A DNA stretch of 64,000 nt from a virus: positions 29,310 to 93,309 of the IMG/VR virus record IMGVR_UViG_3300035180_002599; one strand, given 5' to 3'. The notes under the pieces were generated by a model. The model searched no databases, was not told the DNA's origin, and saw only the letters and a list, made by a program, of their open reading frames with translations. Made by a program: the position numbers and the translations under genes. This document shows positions 1 through 7,868 of the stretch, piece by piece; positions within the stretch are counted from its first letter, which is position 1; the number at the start of each line of letters is the position of its first letter.

Positions 1-1490
1 TCAATGACGGTTATATCCGAGGTTTGGGTGCTGATATTGATAACGGTCGTATGGAACATACTGGAATACTTCCAATATTAAAAGCTCAAGAATCTGCAAC
101 CAAAGCATTCACTCAGGAGAGTAGAGGAGGTTCATCTACTAATTATTATCCTTTCTTTCATTATGAAGCTGAATTGATTATGCAATTGGGTAATGCTAAA
201 GGAACTGCAGACACTCGTGTTAGACATGCAGACCATACTATTGTATTCAATAAATTGTTTTTTGAGCGAATTGCAAATGGGCAAGATATTACATTATTTC
301 ACATAAATTCAGCTCCAAAATTGTATGACAATATTGGTTATAATGAAACATTTAAAGAGCTTTATGAACATTATGAAAGAACGGTTCCAGCAAAACATAA
401 AAAAACAATAAAAGCTTCTGCTTATAAAGACTTGTTTCATAATGAAAGATTTTTACAAGGTAGATTGTATTATATGTTTGCTGATAATGCAAACCAACAT
501 GGTATGTGGAAGATTCATGTAAATCAATCTAATCTTTGTTTAGAAATTATTGTTCCAGCTACACCTTTAGATTCAGAAACTCCAGAGGTTGGTGTTTGTA
601 TTTTAGCTGGATTACAACATGGATATTTAACAGATGAACGAGTTCCTGTAGCTTCAGAATTTTTAGTAAGATTCTTAGAAGAAATGATTGATTATATGGA
701 TTATACACATCCAGAGATTGAATACGCTGCAAAAAAACGTAGAACTTTAGGGATAGGACATTCAGATATTTTTCATTATTTAGCAAAAAACAAAATGTTT
801 TATAATACATTAGAAGGTCGAAATCTAATGCACAAACGTTATGAATTAGCTACATATTGGATGACCCGAACTAGTGTGGAAATAGCTAAAGAAAAAGGTC
901 CTTGTGAGTTATATAAAGACACCAAATATTCTGATGGTATGGTTACATTAGATGTGTATAAACGAACCGTAGATGAATTAGTAACAGAGCCTTTACATTG
1001 TGATTGGGATGGATTACGGGCAGATTTGAAAAAGTTTGGTATTAGACATAGCACATTGACTTCAAACCCACCTTTCGGTAATTCAGCTAAAACCGGAAAT
1101 GCAACATCAGGTGCAGAACCTCCTAGATTTTTGGCTACAGTTAAAGATGATAAAAAAGTTAAATTGACTCAATTGGTTCCTGAATATAATAAGCTCAAAA
1201 ATTATTATACTACGGCATGGGGAGAAGATTTCAATAATATTGATTACTTTAAGTTCATTGCAGTTCTTCAAAAATTCATAGATCAAAGTGTTAGCACTAA
1301 TCAATATACAAACCTATTGAGATATGAAGGTGGAAAAGTTCCAATGAGTGTATTGGAAGAAGAGTTTATCACTGCATATTATTATGGATTAAAAACCATG
1401 TATTATCAAAATTTTAGAAGCGATGATGGAGTTGATGGTATAGATGATGAAAAAGCAACAGGCTGCGGAAGCGGAGGGTGTGTCGTATAA
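1..1490 (+). CDS. nrdA: Ribonucleotide reductase class Ia, large subunit (5' truncated)
   Basis: This is the C-terminal part of the aerobic ribonucleoside-diphosphate reductase alpha chain, which makes deoxynucleotides for phage DNA synthesis. The frame is open to the left window edge (codons in phase with base 3), so the TTG at 24 is internal and not the real start. The motif SNLCLEI holds the thiyl-radical cysteine (codon 537-539) with the flanking Asn and Glu of the active site. The C-terminus CGSGGCVV matches the CxSGxC redox pair that exchanges electrons with thioredoxin or glutaredoxin (E. coli ends CESGACKI). The small subunit is not in this window. Confidence 0.93.
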   Translation, partial: NDGYIRGLGADIDNGRMEHTGILPILKAQESATKAFTQESRGGSSTNYYPFFHYEAELIMQLGNAKGTADTRVRHADHTIVFNKLFFERIANGQDITLFHINSAPKLYDNIGYNETFKELYEHYERTVPAKHKKTIKASAYKDLFHNERFLQGRLYYMFADNANQHGMWKIHVNQSNLCLEIIVPATPLDSETPEVGVCILAGLQHGYLTDERVPVASEFLVRFLEEMIDYMDYTHPEIEYAAKKRRTLGIGHSDIFHYLAKNKMFYNTLEGRNLMHKRYELATYWMTRTSVEIAKEKGPCELYKDTKYSDGMVTLDVYKRTVDELVTEPLHCDWDGLRADLKKFGIRHSTLTSNPPFGNSAKTGNATSGAEPPRFLATVKDDKKVKLTQLVPEYNKLKNYYTTAWGEDFNNIDYFKFIAVLQKFIDQSVSTNQYTNLLRYEGGKVPMSVLEEEFITAYYYGLKTMYYQNFRSDDGVDGIDDEKATGCGSGGCVV

Positions 1491-1506
1491 GGAAACCATA
1501 TTGGAA

Positions 1507-2010
1507 ATGAACAAGGAGAATTGGGATATCCTCCTTGAACGTATTCAATATTTAAAAAATGAAGTTAGAAAGTACAAATATGATTTTCTAACTGGTCTAA
1601 AAATGAGAAAAGATTTTGATGGATATTTGAGAATTTTGTTTGAAATGTGTGATTTTGAAAATAGAGATTTCACAATAATTCTTATAGATATTGATGGATT
1701 ACATGATTTGAATAGAAATTCAGGTTACTCTAAAGGTGATGAACTTATTAAAACTGTTGCTGATTCATTAATTGTTTTCAAAGAATGTAATGGAACTGAG
1801 ATTTTTAGGATAGGTGGTGATGAATTTGGAATTCTAGTAAAAGGTCATGATGAATCCAAATTAGAGCAAGCCTTAAATAAATTAGAAAAATGTACTTGGG
1901 CATATACTCATGTAACTCCTGATAAAGATTTTGGGTCTCCAGCTCATGTATTTAAAATTACAGACGATAAAATAATTGCTAAGAAACTTGACAAAAACAC
2001 ATCTAGGTGA
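1507..2010 (+). CDS. GGDEF-domain protein, possible diguanylate cyclase
   Basis: The protein has a short N-terminal helix, then DFLTGL, the metal-binding IDIDGLHDLN stretch and a perfect RIGGDEFG active-site motif (codons 1813-1827), as in enzymes that make cyclic di-GMP from GTP. The C-terminal GIA...AD..LY.AK part of the usual 170-residue domain is not recognisable, so the domain is minimal and may be inactive or only bind ligand. An alternative ATG at 1444 would overlap nrdA by 47 bases; ATG 1507 or TTG 1501, downstream of AGGA at 1490-1493, avoids that overlap. No sensor domain or membrane segment is present. The gene directly follows nrdA and is probably co-transcribed with it. Confidence 0.75.
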   Translation: MNKENWDILLERIQYLKNEVRKYKYDFLTGLKMRKDFDGYLRILFEMCDFENRDFTIILIDIDGLHDLNRNSGYSKGDELIKTVADSLIVFKECNGTEIFRIGGDEFGILVKGHDESKLEQALNKLEKCTWAYTHVTPDKDFGSPAHVFKITDDKIIAKKLDKNTSR

Positions 2011-2014
2011 TATA

Positions 2015-2236
2015 ATGATTAATAAACGAGAAGCGTTGCTTAATGAAATTATGAAAGATACACCGATAAGAAAAACCAAATTTAGGGATATATATCCTAA
2101 AGAAATAATTTTAGAAAAAGTCGTTGAACGAAGTTCATTTTGTTTAAATTGTCTATCAGCTAAAGAAATAGAGTTATTATGGAACGAAAATAGAAGGAGG
2201 ATAGATGAAAGATCTTTATCAGAAAATAAACAATAA
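2015..2236 (+). CDS. Hypothetical protein, 73 aa
   Basis: A small charged protein of unknown function. ATG 2015 is preceded by AGGTGA at 2005-2010, which overlaps the GGDEF gene stop, so the two are probably translationally coupled. A longer frame from 1976 exists but lies inside the GGDEF gene. It contains one CLNC cysteine pair, too little for a zinc ribbon by itself. The end overlaps the next gene by 32 bases. Confidence 0.6.
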   Translation: MINKREALLNEIMKDTPIRKTKFRDIYPKEIILEKVVERSSFCLNCLSAKEIELLWNENRRRIDERSLSENKQ

Positions 2237-2585
2237 AAACTATTTAGTTATTCATCTTAGAAGCTCATGGGCTAAAGCTAGAGGTTATTCTTCTTTTTAT
2301 AAAATAAGAAGCTTGGAGTACGTATCTGGAAATTTCGATACTGGGTTTTCTTATGGCCCTCCAATCTTATTATCAATGGCTAAATTGAAAATAAAAACTA
2401 GAATGGGTTGTATGTTTTTTAAATTGGATAAAATAGATATTGAATATTCATTATTTGAAAATTTTGATGATGCTGTAGAGTGTTTAGCAACTGAGAAAAA
2501 TTCTAGAATAGTTAGGTCTCCATTTGAATCTATTACAAAAATGAATAATTACCTTTATAAGCGAAGACCTTGGGTATTCCTTTAA
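2205..2585 (+). CDS. Hypothetical protein, 126 aa
   Basis: Not recognised. The start at 2205 has a strong ribosome binding site (GAAGGAGG) inside the previous gene. The protein is basic and soluble, with many aromatic residues and no membrane segment. It is the last gene of the nrdA-GGDEF transcription unit before a new promoter at 2597-2619. Confidence 0.65.
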   Translation: MKDLYQKINNKNYLVIHLRSSWAKARGYSSFYKIRSLEYVSGNFDTGFSYGPPILLSMAKLKIKTRMGCMFFKLDKIDIEYSLFENFDDAVECLATEKNSRIVRSPFESITKMNNYLYKRRPWVFL

Positions 2586-2596
2586 TTTAATCAGTT

Positions 2597-2619
2597 TTTA
2601 AGATAACTTATGTTATAAT
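2597..2619 (+). promoter_or_regulatory. Extended -10 promoter before the HU-like gene
   Basis: TTTAAG at 2597-2602 and TGTTATAAT at 2611-2619, eleven bases apart, 30 bases before the HU-like start. It matches the set of TGNTATAAT promoters in this window. Confidence 0.6.
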
Positions 2620-2648
2620 AATTATTCAATAAAACAAAAAGGATTCAA

Positions 2649-2924
2649 ATGAATAAAGCGCAACTAATCGAGACGTTGGCATCTAAACTTGATGTAAATA
2701 AAACAGAAGCGGGTCGTGTTCTTGACACAGTTCTTTCTACAATTATCGAAGGTACAAAAACTGACGGAGAATGTGTAGTTCCAGGTCTAGGTAAATTGGT
2801 AGTGACTGAAACTGCAGCACGTTCTGGTGTTTCAAAAATGGGCGGCGTTGAAAAAGCTTGGACAAAACCAGCTGGTAAAAAAATCAGTCTCAAATTGTCA
2901 AAAGAAGGAAAAGAAGCTCTCTAA
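2649..2924 (+). CDS. HU/IHF-family DNA-binding protein
   Basis: A 91-residue protein with the full histone-like fold: N-terminal helices (MNKAQLIETLASKLDVNKTE), the PGLGKLVV turn leading into the beta arms, and a basic C-terminus. Family members are dimers that bend DNA in replication, recombination or packaging. It has its own promoter (2597-2619) and AAAGGA ribosome binding site. GC content is higher and codon use more optimal than in nearby genes, as expected for a highly expressed protein. Confidence 0.9.
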   Translation: MNKAQLIETLASKLDVNKTEAGRVLDTVLSTIIEGTKTDGECVVPGLGKLVVTETAARSGVSKMGGVEKAWTKPAGKKISLKLSKEGKEAL

Positions 2925-2984
2925 GAGCTTCACGCTTATTTAAGGTTTATTAGTAAGTTTTAAATAATCGTAGAAGGAAAGAAT

Positions 2985-3794
2985 ATGACTGCAGAAAAGT
3001 TTTTTTGTATCAAATGCGAATATATAATGAAAGAACATAAATGTCCGCGTTGTAATCAGAATACATTTATTGTAGGTAAAAACACAAGATTTCCCTCTAA
3101 TCCTAGAACAGAGGATTATAGACATATTGCTTTGTGTTTAGATTCTTATATTGACTCATACAATTTAGATGATTTGCCTCGTGTTGAAGCTTATATTAAG
3201 AAATACAGAAAAGAAACTAAAACTGATTTTGAAAAATTACGTGAACAAAAAAAGAAAGAATTGAATGATAAGCTATTTACTATTAATGATTCATTTACTA
3301 CTAATTATTCATTAGACGGAATTAGAAGAGAAGCAATGTGGAGAGATGATGTTTATAAAATCCCTAAACATATTAGTGATTTTTTAAGAGATTCTATATT
3401 ACTACCTAACGTGAGAATACTTGATGAGAAAGAGGTATATTTTTCAAATATAGCATTCTTATATAATGAATATTCATATGAAGGTGATTTTTCTCCAAAA
3501 GATCTTTTCAAGATCTATAAATGTAAACCTTATTCTAAAAGTGGTGAGCTTATATTAACAAACGGGTTAAAAAACAGATCCCAGAATTATATAAATTTCT
3601 TCTTTAGAACAGAGTTAGAGGCTCAACTTGCAAATGAGTTAATTGCGGATGAATATAAAAATTTGTTAGCACATGTACCTGCAAAATTTAAGAAACATCC
3701 TGACTTATTGAAGTACATTCAACAATGTGATATTTTTACTAAAAAATATAATGGACCTAAATTACATGATTTAATGCCAGAATATTATCTATAA
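2985..3794 (+). CDS. N-terminal zinc-ribbon protein, 269 aa
   Basis: The first 25 residues contain CIKC and CPRC pairs about 13 residues apart, a small zinc-ribbon. The remaining ~240 residues are charged, largely helical and not recognised. The start has an AGAAGGAAAG ribosome binding site. It is one of several zinc-ribbon proteins in this phage. Function unknown. Confidence 0.65.
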   Translation: MTAEKFFCIKCEYIMKEHKCPRCNQNTFIVGKNTRFPSNPRTEDYRHIALCLDSYIDSYNLDDLPRVEAYIKKYRKETKTDFEKLREQKKKELNDKLFTINDSFTTNYSLDGIRREAMWRDDVYKIPKHISDFLRDSILLPNVRILDEKEVYFSNIAFLYNEYSYEGDFSPKDLFKIYKCKPYSKSGELILTNGLKNRSQNYINFFFRTELEAQLANELIADEYKNLLAHVPAKFKKHPDLLKYIQQCDIFTKKYNGPKLHDLMPEYYL

Positions 3795-3807
3795 TTAATT
3801 ATTAAAA

Positions 3808-3816
3808 TGATATAAT
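3808..3816 (+). promoter_or_regulatory. Extended -10 promoter TGATATAAT
   Basis: TGATATAAT at 3808-3816 after an AT-rich stretch, followed by the usual AAAAAGAAAGAAGGAG leader and the gene at 3840. Confidence 0.6.
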
Positions 3817-3839
3817 ACAAAAAGAAAGAAGGAGAGTTT

Positions 3840-4679
3840 ATGGAAGTAATAACTGTAGAAATGTATAAATGTAGCATTTGTAAAAAAACTCATACTACAA
3901 AAAAATCAGCATTATCTTGTCAGGTTAATTGTAGAAAGAAAGCTAAAGAAAATGAAAAAAGAAAAAAAGCTTTTGAAAAATCTGAATCCATTAGATTGAC
4001 TGCAACTTCTCTTAAAGACATTTTTGTAAAATTAAATGAATATCTAAGAGAATATCACCAAGTTCGGATAGATTTCGATTCTTATCCTTCTAGAATTGGT
4101 ATGCAATCAATAACACATAACGCTCCAATTGGGGTAAGAACCAGTTGGACTTCAAATGATTCAGAGGGAAAGCCAACGTCATATCTAGCATTTACAGGAA
4201 GATGGGAAGGAACTGTGTTTAATTTAGACGGAACATTAAGTTCCAAAACATTTGGAGAATTGATTGGAACCTTCAGCTCTAATTCATTTAGATTTTTACA
4301 TACCGGAACGGGTTCTTCTGGAACTAAATTTTCAATCGATGGGTGTATGTTTTTACAAGATTTCCCAATCATTCATAGTAAATATGAGTTGTTCATGCAA
4401 CTTAAAAGAGTTAAGGAAGATATTGAGTTAGCTAGAACTCAAGCAATAAAAACTCATGCATTTAATTTGAACAAAGCTATAACCGAAGACCCTGATGTTT
4501 TAGAATTAAAAAAAGTAGAGCAAGAATTACTTAGTAATTTGAGCTCTTTGCGGGGATATATTTCTGAGGTAATTGAAGAGAAGCGAGTTCAATATGAACC
4601 AGATTTTAAACATCTTTTGGAAATACAAGATAATTTTGATGAGGTGAAATTCAATGAACTTAAATACTCACTTATCTAA
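3840..4679 (+). CDS. N-terminal zinc-finger protein, 279 aa
   Basis: Residues ~9-31 hold CSIC and a C..C pair with a basic helix (CKKTHTTKKSALSCQ...C), resembling a C2H2/C4 finger. The middle region is rich in Ser, Thr and Gly and probably beta-structured; the last 90 residues look like a coiled coil. No family recognised. The 3' end overlaps the next gene by 26 bases. Confidence 0.65.
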   Translation: MEVITVEMYKCSICKKTHTTKKSALSCQVNCRKKAKENEKRKKAFEKSESIRLTATSLKDIFVKLNEYLREYHQVRIDFDSYPSRIGMQSITHNAPIGVRTSWTSNDSEGKPTSYLAFTGRWEGTVFNLDGTLSSKTFGELIGTFSSNSFRFLHTGTGSSGTKFSIDGCMFLQDFPIIHSKYELFMQLKRVKEDIELARTQAIKTHAFNLNKAITEDPDVLELKKVEQELLSNLSSLRGYISEVIEEKRVQYEPDFKHLLEIQDNFDEVKFNELKYSLI

Positions 4680-4899
4680 TTTATTAAAAAGCCCTTTATG
4701 GGATAAATTGATTGATGAGAAGCCTGAGATTCTTTTATATAAAGATCCTGTTGAGATAAAACTAATTAAAGTTCAATATTCTGGAACTAACATTAATAGT
4801 TCTGGAAATTCGTTATTAACTTCAGGAGATTTAGATATATCAGAATATTATAAATTTAAAAAGAATGAATCTAAAGGCCGTGTATTATACTTACAATAA
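4654..4899 (+). CDS. Hypothetical protein, 81 aa
   Basis: A small soluble protein of unknown function. ATG 4654 lies inside the previous gene behind a GATGAGGTG stretch that can serve as ribosome binding site; the overlap suggests coupled translation. It precedes the macro-domain gene by 12 bases. Confidence 0.55.
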   Translation: MNLNTHLSNLLKSPLWDKLIDEKPEILLYKDPVEIKLIKVQYSGTNINSSGNSLLTSGDLDISEYYKFKKNESKGRVLYLQ

Positions 4900-4911
4900 A
4901 AGGAAAATAAC

Positions 4912-5367
4912 ATGATTAATATCAAACAAGGTGATATAACTGAAGCTACAGAGGATTTGATAGCCCATCAAGTCAATTGTAAAAATGTTATGGGATCTGG
5001 AGTGGCTAAGGCTCTATTTACAAAATATCCAGATGTATTGGCTAAATATCGTTGGTTCAATGAAAGAACTGAAGAACATGAACTATTAGGGAAAGTTGAT
5101 ATTTTCACAGCATTCTCTAAAGATCATTCTACTTCCAAGAAAATAGCTAACTGTTATTCTCAATTTGATTATGGTTCAGATGGGAAATTATACACCGATT
5201 ATAATGCGGTTAACAAATGTTTCAAATATATTGCAGAGAACTTCAAAGGAACCGTTGCAGTCCCTTATCTTTATGGATGCGGATTAGGCGGAGGAGATTG
5301 GTCTATTGTGTATTCATTGATTGTAGCTAATCTTGGCAATCGAGTTACTTTTTATAAGTTGGATTAA
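4912..5367 (+). CDS. Macro-domain protein (ADP-ribose binding or hydrolase)
   Basis: A single macro domain of 151 residues: INIKQGDITE at the N-terminus, HQVNCKNVMGSGVAKAL for the ADP-ribose-binding loop, and VPYLYGCGLGGGDW for the second phosphate loop. It is closest in layout to Appr-1''-phosphate processing proteins, which remove the phosphate of ADP-ribose-1''-phosphate formed during tRNA repair; other family members remove ADP-ribose from proteins or bind NAD-derived signals. Which reaction applies here cannot be read from sequence. Its stop overlaps the next ATG. Confidence 0.87.
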   Translation: MINIKQGDITEATEDLIAHQVNCKNVMGSGVAKALFTKYPDVLAKYRWFNERTEEHELLGKVDIFTAFSKDHSTSKKIANCYSQFDYGSDGKLYTDYNAVNKCFKYIAENFKGTVAVPYLYGCGLGGGDWSIVYSLIVANLGNRVTFYKLD

Positions 5368-5774
5368 TGAAAGTTTTATATACAATCTATAGAGATCTTA
5401 GAAAAAGATTCAACAATTGCACATCAGTTAGCGTTGAAGTTTTTGTTGCTATTTTGTTGTTCGGTGTAGGTTCTTTATTTTTCTCTTTGGTTCAAATTAT
5501 AATACAATTGTTATACTTTATCATTGTTTTAGAAATTACCAGAATGGTGATTGAATACATAAAATCTAAAGAACATAGAGTAAAAATTAGGTATTTGATT
5601 GATGCAGCTATAATTGCTGGCATTAGAGAAATTATCATTATAGTTGTAGATTCTCACAAAATACAAGAACATGTCAATCAGTTGGTCATATATGGATTAA
5701 TCACTTTTGTTTTATTAATTATGCGAGTAATAGCTATATTTGGTTCTCCAGATGAAGTTAAATGTAACGTTTAA
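5367..5774 (+). CDS. PsiE-family membrane protein
   Basis: A 135-residue protein with four hydrophobic segments and the charged VIEYIKSKEHRVKIRYLIDA region between segments 2 and 3, typical of the phosphate-starvation-inducible PsiE family (PF06146). The biochemical role of the family is unknown. The ATG overlaps the macro-domain stop (TAATG-type coupling), which suggests joint expression. No pho box was seen; expression probably follows the phage promoter at 3808. Confidence 0.7.
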   Translation: MKVLYTIYRDLRKRFNNCTSVSVEVFVAILLFGVGSLFFSLVQIIIQLLYFIIVLEITRMVIEYIKSKEHRVKIRYLIDAAIIAGIREIIIIVVDSHKIQEHVNQLVIYGLITFVLLIMRVIAIFGSPDEVKCNV

Positions 5775-5794
5775 AAATTAATTAATGATTGTTT

Positions 5795-5803
5795 TGATAT
5801 AAT
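5795..5803 (+). promoter_or_regulatory. Extended -10 promoter TGATATAAT
   Basis: TGATATAAT 20 bases before the tiny zinc-ribbon gene at 5823, followed by AGAAGGATAG as ribosome binding site. Confidence 0.65.
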
Positions 5804-5822
5804 TATAAAAAGAAGGATAGAT

Positions 5823-5903
5823 ATGTTCAAATTTTGTTCTAAATGTTGTTCTATGGTATTAGTAAAAAACCATTCATGCACTGTATGTGGAAAGGTTTTG
5901 TAA
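5823..5903 (+). CDS. Tiny zinc-ribbon protein, 26 aa
   Basis: ATG 5823 follows a near-ideal ribosome binding site (AGAAGGATAG) and its own promoter. The 26-residue product carries CSKC and CTVC pairs, a complete four-cysteine zinc knuckle. Its stop TAA overlaps the next start (TAATG), so translation of the larger downstream gene is probably coupled to it. It could act as a leader as well as a protein. Similar mini-ribbons occur at 26971 and 47171. Confidence 0.6.
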   Translation: MFKFCSKCCSMVLVKNHSCTVCGKVL

Positions 5904-6328
5904 TGGCGAAATATATTGGAAATGTAGTTGTTATTGAAGAAACTAATCTTCCTGCGTTGTTTTATTTTAAGTATTTGGCTGAATCATATGATAAAGAAAC
6001 TAAATGTCCACCCGTTCAATATTATGACGAAATTGATAAACAAGGTTTGGACAAAACCTTCACAATGATGTTAGAAGAAACGGATTCAATAGATAAAACA
6101 TCTGAATCCGAAATTAGATCATCTATTATAAGAAAAATGAATACTATAATCCAAGACGTAACAAAAACTGTTTGGCACGGATTCAAATACAATGTAATTC
6201 ATGAAAATGTAAAAGATGAAGGTCTTGCAAAGAAGCAATCGCAAGTTATTGCTAAAATGATTAAAAATCATGAAGCTCCTTATGATGATATTTTTACAAA
6301 ATACACCGTAACTATTATTCAAGGATAA
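5903..6328 (+). CDS. Hypothetical protein, 141 aa
   Basis: Not recognised. The chosen start is ATG 5903, which overlaps the stop of the 26-aa gene; a longer frame from 5843 runs through that gene and is unlikely. The protein is charged and mostly helical, with no membrane segment. Confidence 0.65.
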   Translation: MAKYIGNVVVIEETNLPALFYFKYLAESYDKETKCPPVQYYDEIDKQGLDKTFTMMLEETDSIDKTSESEIRSSIIRKMNTIIQDVTKTVWHGFKYNVIHENVKDEGLAKKQSQVIAKMIKNHEAPYDDIFTKYTVTIIQG

Positions 6329-6333
6329 ACTGA

Positions 6334-6693
6334 ATGACTGAAATAACTAAAGAGATTGTAGTATATTTATCTGAAGATGGTAAAGAGTTTTTATCTAGAT
6401 ATGATTGTGTAAAACATGAGGAAAAAATGAAAGAGGTTGCAGAACGTTATGCATATCTTTCCGAATTCATAACAAAAGAAATGAATTATTTCTTTAAAAG
6501 AGATTCAACTAATTTATTTAAAGTTACGGCTTATGATGATGATCTTACAATAGAAACTTTATGGGACGGTCATTATAGTGAATTAGATGGGGATTTTGAT
6601 ATTGATTATAGTTTATGGGATCCATTTAAACGAATGATCCGGATAAAATATGGATATGATATAAAAACGCCTTCTTGGTATTGGGGAAAATAA
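6334..6693 (+). CDS. Hypothetical protein, 119 aa
   Basis: An acidic, aromatic-rich protein with a short charged helix (VKHEEKMKEVAERY) followed by a mixed region ending in SWYWGK. No family recognised. It sits five bases after the previous stop and overlaps the next start (TAATG). Confidence 0.6.
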   Translation: MTEITKEIVVYLSEDGKEFLSRYDCVKHEEKMKEVAERYAYLSEFITKEMNYFFKRDSTNLFKVTAYDDDLTIETLWDGHYSELDGDFDIDYSLWDPFKRMIRIKYGYDIKTPSWYWGK

Positions 6694-6818
6694 TGTCAAT
6701 ACAAAAAGAAGTATTTGAAATTTTAGAAAGAGATTCTACAATGAGATCTAAATTTACTTGGTATCGGTTCAATATTCAAGATGATTTTTTAATAATGGGT
6801 ATATACAATGAAAAATAA
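6693..6818 (+). CDS. Small hypothetical protein, 41 aa
   Basis: The ATG overlaps the preceding stop (AATAATG) and the end overlaps the next gene by 11 bases, so the frame fits tightly into the operon. The product is short, mixed charge, with no recognisable motif. It is supported only by the gene packing. Confidence 0.45.
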   Translation: MSIQKEVFEILERDSTMRSKFTWYRFNIQDDFLIMGIYNEK

Positions 6819-7209
6819 CATTTCTGACTTTAAGATAAACTCATTTGCCCAAGCAGTATATTTTTCAAATAATCAACGAACCCGATATGTTTTTAAAATA
6901 TCTTCTATAGGTGAAGAATATGATTACAAAACGTCAAAACCTTATATCGTTTTATATGATGGTGAATGGGATCATTATAATGATGAGCCGGTTTATTATG
7001 ATTTAAAGGATTGTGAGCCTTGGGTCCCAGAAAAAGGAGAATTTTGTTGGTTTTGGGATAATGATAAAAATATTTCACATCCTAGAAAATTTGATAAGAT
7101 GGATGAAACAAATCCTAAATTATATCAGCCTGAAGAATCCGTAATGGGGTTTAAATTCTGTGAGCCGTTTTTTGGAACTCTCCCTTCACCTTTAGATAAC
7201 ACTGATTAG
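6808..7209 (+). CDS. Hypothetical protein, 133 aa
   Basis: A soluble protein rich in Asp, Tyr and Trp (YDGEWDHYNDEPVYYD and FCWFWDND), suggesting a compact beta-rich fold. No family recognised. Last gene of the 5823-7209 unit. Confidence 0.6.
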   Translation: MKNNISDFKINSFAQAVYFSNNQRTRYVFKISSIGEEYDYKTSKPYIVLYDGEWDHYNDEPVYYDLKDCEPWVPEKGEFCWFWDNDKNISHPRKFDKMDETNPKLYQPEESVMGFKFCEPFFGTLPSPLDNTD

Positions 7210-7228
7210 TTGAAATATTTTATTTTTC

Positions 7229-7250
7229 TTTAAGTCTATTTTGATATAAT
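7229..7250 (+). promoter_or_regulatory. Extended -10 promoter with TTTAAG box
   Basis: TTTAAG at 7229-7234 and TGATATAAT at 7242-7250, followed by TATTGTATAAAAAGAAAAGAAGG. One of the best copies of the repeated promoter. Confidence 0.7.
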
Positions 7251-7280
7251 TATTGTATAAAAAGAAAAGAAGGATAGAAA

Positions 7281-7859
7281 ATGAGATTCAAATACACAAG
7301 AGAAATGTATGTTGGTGATGCGGTTAAATCAGTTGAAGATTTAGATACACAAGTAACAGCGTTTTATCGCCAATCAATTAACAATCAACCAGTAGCTATT
7401 GTATTTGTTGGAAAATCAACTAAACCCTTCGCAAGATATGCATTTAAAAATGAACAAGAACGTTCTAAATATGTTCAAGATATCATTGATGCAAGAGCAG
7501 CTCGTATTAAAGAAAATCAAGTATACAAAGCTGAACAAAAAGCTAAAAATGTTGTAAAAGCACAAGAAGTTCAAGTCGGTGACATTTTTCATTGTGGCTG
7601 GGGTTATTCAATGTCGTTGAATGATTTCTATCAAGTCATTGCTAAAAAAGGTAACAAAGTAACTGTTCGAGAAATTGGTTCTGAATATGTTAGCGGTGAC
7701 TGGATGGGCGGACAAGTTAAATGTATTCCAAATTCATTCGCTTCAGGAAGCGAAGAAATGACAAAATTGTTAAAAGGTGACTCATTTAAAGTTTCAGATT
7801 CGCGATATGCTTATAAATTCGACCCATCACAAACTTGTTATGAAAGTCATGCAGACTAA
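7281..7859 (+). CDS. Conserved phage-type hypothetical protein, 192 aa
   Basis: Two parts: residues 1-100 are charged and helical, while residues ~100-190 carry VGDIFHCGWGYSMSLNDFYQVIAKKGNKVTVREI, a pattern I know from uncharacterised proteins of phages and plasmids (a small beta-barrel-like domain). Codon choice is closer to optimal than in its neighbours, hinting at good expression. No function is known to me. Confidence 0.65.
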   Translation: MRFKYTREMYVGDAVKSVEDLDTQVTAFYRQSINNQPVAIVFVGKSTKPFARYAFKNEQERSKYVQDIIDARAARIKENQVYKAEQKAKNVVKAQEVQVGDIFHCGWGYSMSLNDFYQVIAKKGNKVTVREIGSEYVSGDWMGGQVKCIPNSFASGSEEMTKLLKGDSFKVSDSRYAYKFDPSQTCYESHAD

Positions 7860-7868
7860 GGGATAAAA

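Noticed and set aside
24-1490. nrdA start at TTG 24
   Set aside because: The frame is open to the window edge and the residues before 24 (NDGYIRG) continue the conserved NrdA sequence, so the gene starts outside the window.
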